Positions 49,282 through 60,247 of a stretch of 64,000 bases of DNA are shown here, piece after piece (positions within the stretch are counted from its first letter, which is position 1; the number at the start of each line of letters is the position of its first letter). Source of the stretch: Cochliopodium minus (taxonomy: Eukaryota; Discosea; Himatismenida; Cochliopodiidae); assembly GCA_024220525.1 (NCBI GenBank), contig JAMYWO010000197.1:1909-65908 (forward strand), written 5' to 3'. The notes beneath the pieces are model-generated. The model had not been told where the DNA came from. It searched no databases and saw only the letters and a program-made list of their open reading frames with translations. A program made the translations under genes and the position numbers.

Positions 49282-52200
49282 ATGGAAAATCCAATTAATT
49301 TGAGAGTAAATATTCAAAATAATGCGACCAAGGCATTAACTTTTGATAAAGGAATGATGATTGAAGAAATGATTAAAACAATTATAGAAAGAACAGGGAT
49401 TGGTAATAATGATTTCGGTATTTATCATGTATCCAATGATGGAGAAAAAACAAAATGGTTGGCAAATGATAAGACAATATCTTTCTATGGTCTCAAAGAA
49501 GCTGTAATTTAAAAAAATATTTATAATTCTTAAATATAAATATTTTTATCAAAAAAGGATGAAGTAACATTTAAATCAAAAATCATTTTGACAGCTGTAA
49601 AACTCATTGATGGAACCAAAAAATCAATTCCACTTGATCAGAGTTTGATTGTAGAAGAAATAATTCAAGTAATTTCAAATAAAGTTGGTATTTCAACATT
49701 TGAAGAATATGGTCTTTTGCTTGATGGATCTTTCAACTATTTGAAAATAAATTTGACATTGCAAGAACAACAAGTTAAAGAAACAGATGTGCTTGAATTT
49801 AAAAAGCGTTTTTTCGTTGATGATGTGAATGTTGATAAGAGTGATCCTGTTCAATTGCATTTGATCTATTCCCAAAGTAGAGATGCAATTTTAAGAGGAT
49901 CTTATCCATGTACTCTTGAAGAAGCATCCACCTTTGCATCCATTCAATTACAAATCGAAACAGGAAATTATAATCCTCAAAAGCATATAACAGGATGGTT
50001 GAAAAGATCCCAATTCCTTCCTGCTTCACATCAAAAAAAAGCCATCGAGAAGAACATCTATAAAGAATGGGAAAAATTGATCGGAACACCAGAGATCAAT
50101 GCCAAATTCAGATATATTCAATTCGTTCGTCAATTATCTACTTATGGTATCACTTTTTTTGAATGCCAAGAGAAAATCCAAAAGAAGAGAAAGCTTCAAG
50201 ATGTATTGATTGGAATTACTCGTGACTCTGTATTGAGAATGGATCCTGAATCCAAGAAAATCTTGCAAACATGGAACATTTCAAAAATTAAGAGATGGGC
50301 ATCCTATAAGAATTCTTTCACTCTTGATTTTGGTAATCATGCCAATGATTTCTATTCAGTTCAAACCAAACATGGAGAAGAAATGTCCCAATTACTTTCT
50401 GGTTATATTGATATCTTATTGAAGAGACAAAGGGAAGGTATCTTGAAAATCGAAGAAGTTATGGACATGATTGCAGAAATCCAAGTTATTGATCCTGTAT
50501 TTTCAGTACCCAATGTTTCTACTGTAACCAAGGCTGGTGTAGGAATGTACTCTCCTGAAGATTTGCGCCAATTCCAATTGATTCCAGGAAGACATGAATT
50601 CACTTTGGGATCTTCTTTGGATAACAAACATAACTTTGAAATAACCGATCTTGCGAGTGTTTCTCAGATGGCCACATCTTTGGTTGCTTCGTTCGTTGAA
50701 CCATTGAATTTCAAAGAAATAAAGCCTGTTTCTGGACAATTTTCAATGTTCGAAGTAAGGGATGATGTTCTTTCCAGAGCTCATAAATGTGGAGAAAACG
50801 TTTTAGATCTTTTGAGAAACTTGAATGATCCTAATGATGACATTGTCAATTCTAATGCAAAGATTGTTGGTAGTTCTTTACAAGAGTTGATCAATGCTGC
50901 TCGTAATGCTGCAATCACCACCGATGATCTCAATCTTTTGGAAGCAGGTAAGAGACTTGTGCAATCTGTTGAAGAAGTTTTGAAATGTTCGAGAGATGTA
51001 AGAGAAGATCCAAACTCTATTCCTTTGAAAAAAAAATTGAGAAAAGCAGTCAAAGCTCTTCAAGGATCTACATATTACCTTGACTCTGCCGTAAAGGGAG
51101 AATTAACCGATCATGCTTCCGAACAGTTAATTCTCGAAATTGCTCAAAATTGCCAAAATGCAATCAAAACATTCAGCAATGAAGTGGTCAAAGTTTCTAG
51201 TCTTGACAAAAACAATCAACTTTCAATCTCTCAAAATGCAAAGAAAGTCAATTTGATTGGGGAATCTCTCTTAGAAAAAGCTAAAATCCTCGCACCTTTG
51301 ACAATTGATACCCAAAATAAAAATGGTTTGTTGGAAGAAATTCAAAAATCAAAACTTGATTGCGCAAAATTGATGACATCCTTGACCAACTCTGAAATAC
51401 CAAAGAATGATGTCAAAAGAATCCAAGAATTAGAAAATACCATCCAAACCAATCTTTGCCAACTTGCTAATGCAACCAATCTTGCAGGAAGTAGAATAGC
51501 TAAAGATCAAGAACAACTTACTGAATGTGCAAGAAAACTGGATAGCTTTGTAGTTGATCTTCAAAACTCTGTTGGAAAACCATTATTGATAAAGAAGAAT
51601 GCTGAAGCAATCGCAATTCAGGTCCCTCAATTACTCCAAGTGATCAAAAGCATTGCTATTTCCAACCCAAAAGAAAGCCAAGCATATCACACTCAAGCAA
51701 AAGAAATCGCAAATGCTACCCAAGCAATTATGAAATTAATAGAACCTGTCACCAAGAAACCTGAAGATATTGAATTGTTTGGAAAGTTGGTAGGAGCAAC
51801 CAGCAAATTGACAAAAACTGTGAATGTATTGTTTTCCAATAATGATATTCCTGCATCTTCTTTCACCATCGTTAGATCTGAAGGAAAAATGGCGGTTGCA
51901 ACTACCACTGCTCTTTTGAATACTGCAAGAGAAGTCTTACTTGAAATAAAGGATCCAGAGAAAAAGAAACTCTTGGAATTATCAATAGAGAAAGCTCAAA
52001 ACTCGGTCAATAGTTTGACTGATTCTCTTACAATTTCTGCTCTTGATTTGATTAAAAAGGCACGTTCAGAGGCTTTGGGTAACAATAGTGGAGATGATTT
52101 GAACTTGTTAAAGGCTGCTGGAGGAGTTTCTGAAGAAGTAAAGAAGCTTCTCTCAACCAAACATGATGATAATAATGTATTGCAAACCAACATGGTGAAT

Positions 52201-55200
52201 GTCGCAAAAGATTCTTCTAGGCCAATTGCTGAAATGATCAATTGTTGCAGAGAAATCATCCCTCTTATCCAAGATATTGGCATGAAACAAACAATGAAGT
52301 TTCTCACCACTGATGCTGGTGAATCTGTAAGTAGATTGGTCCAAGCTGTTCAAATTGCTTTGCCTTTATCAGGAGAAAAACAAATTGATGAAGCTATGCA
52401 AAACTTCAAGGCAACTGAAATTCAACTTGATGAATCTATTGTTCTTTCTCAAAAAGGAAACTTGGTTAAAGTTGTATCTCGTGAACAAGCAATGCAAGAA
52501 ATGAAATTGGCATTGACCAATGTCATGATTGCAACCAATGATTTATCCACTGTAAAGAACATCAAACAAGTCGGTCCTAAAGCAAAGGTCGTAGGTGAGG
52601 CTATTTCAAATCTTGGGCAAGCTTCCAGATCTTTGGCTGCAACTTTTGAGCCTGCCCAACAAAAATCAATTTTGCTAGGAACAAAATCTCTCTTGAATGA
52701 TTTAACTGATATGATCAATCAAGCAAGGAACTTGGGAAATTCCAATTCTGAAGATTATAACTTGATAGAATCCTCTCGTTTGGTATCTGAAAAGATCAGA
52801 AATCTCCTCTCTACCACGCAAACCAACAAGGGTGCAGAAGAATGCAGAATAGCAGCTACTCAAGTGGAAGAAAGTTTGATCACTCTAGATTTATCACCCA
52901 AATATGAACCTGGAGATATTGTCAGCAGATCTGCCGATGTCGAACAAAGATCAAAAGCTCTCATCATGGCAGTACAACAAATTGAATCTTTGGCTTTATC
53001 TGAAACTGTAGAATCTAAAGAACAACTCAAATTGGCTGCTTTGGCAGTTTCTACCGGATTACCTGCGTTGATCACCTCTATTAATAAATTGGTAAAAGCT
53101 ACCAAGGAGCCTGTTGCGCAAGATTCCATCCTCAAGGCTACCCAAATTCTTGGAGGGCATGTCGCTCAAATTTTGAAACATGCAGCTACTGCCTCGGTTG
53201 ATCCAAATTCCACCGAAGTTCTCAAATCTGATAGATTGAATGTAGAAGAGGCAATGGATGAATTGTTGAAATCAATTGAGAAATCCACTCCAGGAATCCA
53301 AGAGATTGAAAAAGCAAACAAGATGTTGAACGATTCTAGAACTTTGCAAAGACCACCAGAGGGTGAATATAGCTTACAAAGTTTATTTTCAGCAACAAAG
53401 AACATTGGAAATGTTGTTGTGAAGACTATCAGAGCAGCAAGAATACAACCATCAGAAATTGGTTTAAATTGTGTTGAAGCAGCTCGTTCTATGTCAGATA
53501 TCATCAATCATACAAGAAATATTTCTCCTGAAACCAAGATTTTGGATCCTTTGATTCAAATCAAATCATTGAATCTACTGATTAAGAATGAAAAGAAGCC
53601 ATCTGATCTCAATGAGAGAGTTAAATTGTTAGTACCTGAAGTGAAACAAATGTTGGAAAGCATCCTAAAGAATTGCTCTGAAGAAGATAAAAAGAAAATC
53701 AAATCAATCATTGAAGAAATCCAATTGAGCAACAAGAAACTCGAAGAATCCAAAGAAAACGATTATCCAGTTGCTCTTGCGAAACTTGAGGAATCCATCA
53801 ACAAATTGCAAGTAATCCCAAAGTATGATAAAGTTATCAAACTTTTTGATGATGTTCAATCACTCATTCTTGCTACTGAAGGAATCATCAAACATTCTGG
53901 TGTTTTGTCACTCAACCCACAAGACACCCAAGCTATGAACGGATTAACCAAAGAAGGAAAATCTCTCGGTCTTGCAATGAAACAATTCAAGGGAAGAGCT
54001 AAATACTTGTTGCCAGGAAATGAACAATGTGAGTTTGCAATCCACAAATTGGAACAGGATATCACCAGTTTGGATAATTTATCAATGTCCGCAGCTGTTG
54101 GAATTTTGGAAGTCGTACCTGAAAAGACTCATCAACAAGCAAAGGAAGATATGGTAAAAATTGGAAAGGAGATTGGAGCATCTATCCAAAACATCCTGAA
54201 GAGTGTCAAAGAAGGAGATTACCAAAAATTGGGTCAATATGCTTTGAAAACATCTGAATTGGTCGAGAGTGCAAAGAATAATGCAATCCAAATCGCTGGT
54301 ACAACAACCAATCAAGATGTCCAAACCACCAACTTGGAACTTACCAAAGATATCGCTGAATCTACTCTCAATCTTATTTCTATTTCTTCTGATCTAACTG
54401 TTGACAATGGAAACACCATTTTGGTTAAAGATCTCACCACCGCAGCTACAAATGTGAGAGATACCATCCAACTCATGTTGACTGAATTGAAGGGGGGTGT
54501 CGTTGGATTAAGAGCATGTGATGAAGCTATCGAAATTGTCCAAAAATCATCTGAAGATCTCAAAAAATTATCCCAACAAGTCAATAACCAATCTACTGGA
54601 AAGTATACTGAAGCACAAAAATTGCTCATCGAAGATTCCCAAAATCTTGCAATTTCCATCACACAATTGTTCCAAACATCCAAATCTGATCCTGAATCAG
54701 TTGGAAATCCATCCAAGTTGCTCTCAGAAGCATTCCAAAAGATTGTTGATTCAATCAAGAGATCAGCTGAAGCAAGCAGTGAAGTAGAAATCAAAAAGGC
54801 TCTCTTGTTGAGAGGAGTTGATATTGCCGAAGCTATTTCCACCATGATCAATAACTCCAAAAAAGTTGCATCCGATCCTAAAAATGATTTGTTGATCATT
54901 GAGCTCTCCAACAGTTTTCAGGATGTAACCGAAAGAGTTACAGATTTGATCCGCGCTGCAAAGCAAGGAGCAACTGGAGATAGAGACTGCTTAGAAGCAA
55001 TCGGACAAATCAGAAAAGTGGTATCCGAATTAGATAACTCTGCAGTTTTTGCATCCACTGGTGAATTTCAATATGAATCTACTTTGTCGCTTGAACAAGC
55101 ATTTTCTTCACTTGTTGATTCATCTTCTAATCTTACTCGTGCTAAGAAGAGTCTCCAAGATAGTGTTGAAGATTCCCATATCACTTTAGGAGCATGTGCG

Positions 55201-56950
55201 AAGAAGCTCGCTAAATATTTTATCAGAGTTTCCGAATCTACCAAGGTGCTTGCTGGTTTAACTGACGATGTTGTATCTCAAAGTGAGATGTTGTCCAATG
55301 CTAAAGTTATTGGACAATCTTCTCAACAATTCATCTTGGCATGCCAACAAATGCAATCCAAATCCAATGATCAAAAGACAAAAGAATTGTTTCAATCCAA
55401 AGCATCTCAATTGGAATCATCCATTTCTGATCTTTTGGAAGGAATCAAAACTTCCATTGGCGCTTCAATCTCTGGTGTTGAAAAAACTACCAAAGCACAA
55501 AAAGAACTCAGAAAGGCTTTGGAAGATTATAATGATCAAAACAAGACTACCCCAACCACCAAGGAATTCATTGTTAGCTTGAGATCTGTCAACAAAACCA
55601 TCCCAGTTTTTGTTACTTCCAACAGCACAAGTGACTCTTCTTATGTTGATGCTCTAAAAGATTTGTCTGAAGATGCACCTAATGCTCTCAACAGTTTGAA
55701 GATCCTCTGCGCCAAAGCAAATAATAAACTGATTACTTCCGAAATTTCTGAAGGTGCAAACAAATTGATTGAATCTTTTATTTCTATCCTTGAGACTTCC
55801 AAGATTCAAAAGAAGAATACCGAATCCTACCAGGACACTATTGCACACCAAAGTGAAGAAACCACCAACTTGTTGAACAATCTCCTTGTTTCTGTAAGAA
55901 ACCTTCCAGGATGCGAAGAGTTGGAATTGGACGAATCCAGCTTGGAATCTTTGGCTTCTTCTGAACTTTTGCAAGCAGCTAAGCAAATTGAGGAAGCTGC
56001 AAACAGCTTGATGACCGCGCCTCAAAGAACCAAGAATATCGGAGAAGAGCTTAACGAGCAAGATATCTCCTCTCTTATTTTGGAAAGTGCAAAAGAAGTT
56101 ACCAATGCAACCTACGAACTTATCGTAAAATCTTTTTTTTTAATTTTTTAATCTTCACTATAATTCAAAAAAAAAAAAGAAATTGTCCATTTTGGCACAA
56201 AAAGAGTTACAAGAGACCAAAGGTACTTCTGGAGGATCTGCTTACAGAAACGATCCTAAATGGGGACAAGGTTTCATTGCTGCTGCAAGACTTGTCGTAC
56301 AAACCACCCAAGATCTTGTATCTGCTGCCAACTGTTGTGCTAACAAGGAAATGGGAGAAGAAGCAGTAGTTGCTACCTCAAGAACGGTTCAAGGAGCTAT
56401 TGCAAGATTGATTGCATCCATTAACACTAAGCTTCATCCTACTTCTAGCTTGAGAATCAAACTTGCTGAAACTGCAGGAGAAGTCAGTTGGGCATCCAAA
56501 GGTTTGTCCAAGGCTGCCAAACAAGCAGTTGAGTTGATTGCCCAACACGAAGTTGAATCAAATAACAAAAAAATGTCCGCTTTCACTCTTCAATTGGAAC
56601 AACAAGAAAAGGTCAACAAACTCCAAAGAGAATTGGATAAGGCTTACCTCAAGTTGAAGAGATTGAGAAGACAAGAGTATCAACCTAATGAAGAAAGAAA
56701 GAATTTAGTCACTGGACCAGTATCTACCGGACCTGTCATTTCCAATAACACCAACGAACAAGTAAAGAGAAGAACCACCATTAGAAAGAATGTCAATACC
56801 ATTGATGAACCTGAAAAACAACAATTCCCTCTCAAATCTCCTCTCAAACAAACTTCCCCAAAGAAAGTTGTTAAAAACATTCCCATCAAACAAAATCCTT
56901 TAAAAGGAGTTATCAAAAAAGTTCCTCTCAAAACTCCTATTGAGAATTAA
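49282..56950 (+). CDS. TLN: Talin
   Basis: Exons 49282-49503, 49558-56124 and 56180-56950 join in frame to 2,519 residues, the usual length. The N-terminal FERM head (about 1-400) includes ubiquitin-like F0 and F1 modules and an F3/PTB region around LKRQREGILKIEEVMDMI. A very long rod of helical bundles follows. The I/LWEQ actin-binding domain (about 2,270-2,440) has YRNDPKWGQGFIAAARLVVQ and VQGAIARLIASINTKLHPTS, then a dimerisation helix with LKRLRRQEY. Talin links adhesion receptors to F-actin. I chose ATG 49282; the open frame extends upstream without an earlier ATG. After the I/LWEQ domain there is no villin headpiece. Instead a basic 80-residue tail repeats P-L-K/I-K motifs. Codon use matches dynein. 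Confidence 0.97.
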
Positions 56951-57038
56951 ATCAAAATTACTTCTTTCCAAAATATTTTTTTATTTCTTTTTTTTTTTTG
57001 AAAAATTATAAAAAAAATTTGGTAATTGGATTCTATAT

Positions 57039-58489
57039 ATGCATTTAATCAAAAATGAATTCATAAAATTGATATTAATGATTTGTTCTATGACATCATG
57101 CTTCTTGTATACTGGTTATTTGCTCGTAAAAAAAAAATTTTTTATGATCAGCATATATAAATTTATGTAACGTGTAGGAAAAAATATATAAAGAAGAATA
57201 TAAAATAAATGGTAAAATTCTTGATCCATTAGAGAATAATTAAACCATTTTGAACATCACAGTATCTGTTTTCACATTCCTTCAGATGTTTTCATTTGTG
57301 ATGTTGGGAGCCTTTCAATTCCTCTTTAAATTTTTATACAATAAATACATCAATTCAAACTATGAAATCCAATTTTTAAAGTAACATCATCAACCATCAT
57401 TTTTTTTTATTTAAATGCAAATTCCCTTTGTAGAGCTCCATTATTACTTCATTTCCAGATCTCCATCTATTATCTTGTGTCCAGTTTAGCATCTAATACC
57501 TCCTTTTTGATGCTGAGTTTTCCACTTTGGGTATTGTTAAAATGTAAAAAATAAAAAAAAAATTCAATTAACAAAAAAAAATTGTTAATAAAACTTCACT
57601 CAAGCTTCGAGGTATTTCCGATTTCAAACAAAATCATTTTAAATTTTATTTAATTTTTCACAAGGGTTCTGAGTGTCATGGTAAATTTAAAATTTTTTCT
57701 TTATTAATTATTTTTTCATTCAATTTTTGAAGGTCTTTTCTATTTTCACATTAAACAGAATCCATTCTAAAAAGCAATTTCTAGGAGGTTTTTTAATAGT
57801 GGTAAATTTTAAGTATTATTTTAAAATTTTCATGGTTTTTTAAAAGTAATTAGTTTGGGATATTTATTTTTGTGGAAACAGATAAGAAAGTATCTTCTCA
57901 GTTCTCGTGGCTAGGCTTTATTCTATGTTCCATTTCTCTTTTTTTAAACGGGATTCACGAGTAAACTAACTAAATGAAAAAAAATTGTTTATCTTTTTAT
58001 TTCTTTTAAGCACAAGTTGTGAAAAACTTTTCTCTGTCTATGATGCATCTTCTGTTGAAGCTGTATTTTATAAAAATGTATTTGGGTGTAAATTTCTTTT
58101 CATTTTTTATTTTATTTTTATTAAAATGAAAAAAAATTTTAGGTTTTTTCCTGTTTGTTTATGTAGTTTCTTACCAAACTACTTCACTTCAAAACGTTTA
58201 CAATTTATTGTCAAACGACTTTTATTTGTCTTCACAAGTTTTGACGATCAACCTCCTCTTTTATTTGGGAAACTATTTCCTCACCAAAACACTCATGATG
58301 ACCAATTCCACTTTCATTGTTATTTTAACTTCGATAAGAAAAATGATGACCATTTTCATTTCTTTCTTCATTTTTTCAAAGCCTTTCACTCCTGTTCACA
58401 TCTTTGGTGTTGTTATGGTTTTTTCAGGAATTTTGTTCACAGAGTCTTTTAGAGTGGTTAAGAAGAAGGAAGCTATTCTCAAATTATGA
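57039..58489 (+). CDS. UAA/SLC35B-type nucleotide-sugar transporter
   Basis: Ten exons (57039-57125, 57178-57211, 57263-57380, 57434-57543, 57605-57611, 57665-57680, 57733-57801, 57854-57960, 58011-58087, 58143-58489) join in frame to 323 residues. Eight to ten hydrophobic helices are present. Family landmarks: SLASNTSFLMLSFPLWVLLK followed by SSRVLSVM (the N-x-sL...P-x-x-vlfKSs-x-x-PVM pattern of SLC35B proteins), YDASSVEAVFYKN, and NSTFIVILTSIRKMMTIFIS with SKPFTPVHIFGVVMVFSGI near the end. Members exchange nucleotide sugars or PAPS for the nucleoside monophosphate across Golgi/ER membranes; substrate cannot be assigned. Two exons are microexons of 7 and 16 nt, needed to rebuild the conserved KSSRVLSVM. 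The Lys-rich C-terminus (VVKKKEAILKL) resembles ER-retention tails but is not a canonical KKxx. Confidence 0.85.
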
Positions 58490-58710
58490 GGACTATTCTT
58501 TTGTAGATTTAAAATTTTAATTTATTAAATTGTTTAACCATCAATACTTGTCAAAATTCCAATATAAATTACAATGACCAATTGATTGAATTTCTTCAAA
58601 AAAAAATTATTTATCAAATTTTTGAAAACAAAAAATAAAAAATTGAAAAAAAATTTATCAGATTTTTCTTATCTATTGTATATACTCTAATAATCAAATA
58701 AAACCTAAAA

Positions 58711-59109
58711 ATGCAGAAATTTATCAAAAAAGAGCAATCATTTGATTGGATGAATAAAATACATTGGCCATTGAAGAAAACTGTCAAGTTAAACCAGTTG
58801 ATGGGGATCTTTAATGTACATTTTGAAAATTTGGCCCGTGATAAAAAGGAAGGATCATTAACCATCTCTAAAATCGAAGAGCATCATTGTTTTAAATTGG
58901 ATCTGAATTTTAATTCCTTTATCAAAGAAATGTTGGTGTTCTATAAAGGAGAAATAGAGAATGAAAAGGGTGATTATTCGATAATTAATCTGGAAGGAGA
59001 AGATAGCTATTTAAATTTTAGGGTATTATTGGATTTGGATAAGAGAAGTGGTGAATTAGAGGTCCTTGGCACAAATTGGAGTAAAGCCTCCAATTTTCAC
59101 TTGACCTGA
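58711..59109 (+). CDS. Small protein of unknown function (132 aa)
   Basis: Single-exon frame starting MQKFIKKEQSFDWMNKIHW. It has coding-like composition and alternating hydrophobic residues that predict a mainly beta fold (for example the LMGIFNVHFENL and SLTISKIEE segments). The Trp-rich start and the order of strands distantly recall the N-terminal domain of the Hsp90 co-chaperone Aha1, but the characteristic residues of that family are not clearly present, so no function is assigned. No signal peptide or membrane helix. It is tandem with the transporter upstream (222 bp) and the LRR gene downstream. Confidence 0.65.
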   Translation: MQKFIKKEQSFDWMNKIHWPLKKTVKLNQLMGIFNVHFENLARDKKEGSLTISKIEEHHCFKLDLNFNSFIKEMLVFYKGEIENEKGDYSIINLEGEDSYLNFRVLLDLDKRSGELEVLGTNWSKASNFHLT

Positions 59110-59410
59110 AATCATAGAATTTTCTCACAAATATCGGAAAAAAAATGATTAACTTGATAATCATTTATTCTTCAAAAAAATTTTTTTTTCTCGTGTTCAA
59201 AAACGAATCAATTAAACCAAACAAACAATAATTATCCTTTTAAAATTATTATTGATTCGACATTTATTTCACAGAAAAAAAAAAAAAATTGAAAATATTC
59301 AATAATCATGTCTTGGATAAAAGAGAAGGTAGATCACAAGCCAAAATAATTTTCATTTCAAAACAGAAATAATAATAATAATAATTCTATTTTGAAATGG
59401 GTATAAAATA
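59110..59410. other. Intergenic region with hairpin before the second LRR gene
   Basis: AT-rich spacer. It holds a 13-residue open frame (start MSWIKEKVDHKPK near 59308), too short to call. A strong inverted repeat lies at 59354-59399, followed by GTATAAAATAATGG just at the next start codon. Confidence 0.6.
59354..59399. repeat. 15-bp inverted repeat with (AAT)n loop
   Basis: Arms 59354-59368 (CATTTCAAAACAGAA) and 59385-59399 (TTCTATTTTGAAATG) pair at 14 of 15 positions around a 16-nt loop of AAT units. It ends 11 bases before the LRR start codon at 59411. Confidence 0.85.
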
Positions 59411-60049
59411 ATGGCTTATTTGTTAAATATTTTAATTAAGATTCTTTCATGTGATGATTCATTGGATCTTGCCAAAGAATGCAAATTGGATAAAGAATCA
59501 TTATATATATTGGCAGATTTAATCAAAGATAATCAGTCAATAATCAATTTTGATCTCAATAGCCAGAAAATAAGCGATTCTGGATTTGATATCCTCTATC
59601 ATAATGGATTGAAACAAAATAACAAAATAGAATATTTGAATCTCACCAACAATGATATTGGAGATGAGTCCATGAAATTAATAAGCGAGATAATAACAAA
59701 TAATAAAACATTGATTGAAATAAGTAAGTCTATTTGAAATTATACCAAATTGCAAATCAATAAAATCAACTATAAAGATTTATCAATGAATAACATACGA
59801 AACGATGGTTTGAATCTCATTTGTGATGCTTTGAAAGTTAATAATACTTTGAAATGCCTCGTGTTGAATGGAAACGATTTCAACGAAGAGTCTTTGGCCA
59901 ATTTGCAAGAAGTTCTCGAAAAGAACAACTGCACCATTTGCGAAATAAGATTAACAGGTAGACGAGATAAATTGCAAAAAATTTATGATTTATGCAGAGA
60001 AAATGAATTTAATCCCAAATTGGCACAACAAAGGATACAATCCAAGTGA
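59411..60049 (+). CDS. Small leucine-rich-repeat protein
   Basis: Exons 59411-59723 and 59778-60049 join in frame to 194 residues. Four to five ribonuclease-inhibitor-type repeats are visible (IINFDLNSQKISDSGFDIL, IEYLNLTNNDIGDESMKLI, LSMNNIRNDGLNLICDALK, LKCLVLNGNDFNEESLANL). The splice restores the N-L-S-x-N-x-I repeat core, which supports it. The C-terminus is a charged helix with no sign of the tail shared by the larger LRR, RCC1 and ankyrin proteins. It is likely a compact protein-binding module with unknown partner. An inverted repeat sits directly upstream of the start. Confidence 0.85.
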
Positions 60050-60247
60050 ATAAAAAGTCAATAAAAGAAAATTAAAATTTATTTATTTAAACCTTGATTT
60101 GTGGTTTTACAACTATTTTTTCCACTTTGTTTTTTTGAATCTACTTTAAATTTCATTCAAAAAATCATTAATATTTTAAATATTAAAAATTAAAATTTGG
60201 AAAAAATTAATTAAAAAATTGTGCAGATATAATCTAATTTTTGAAAA

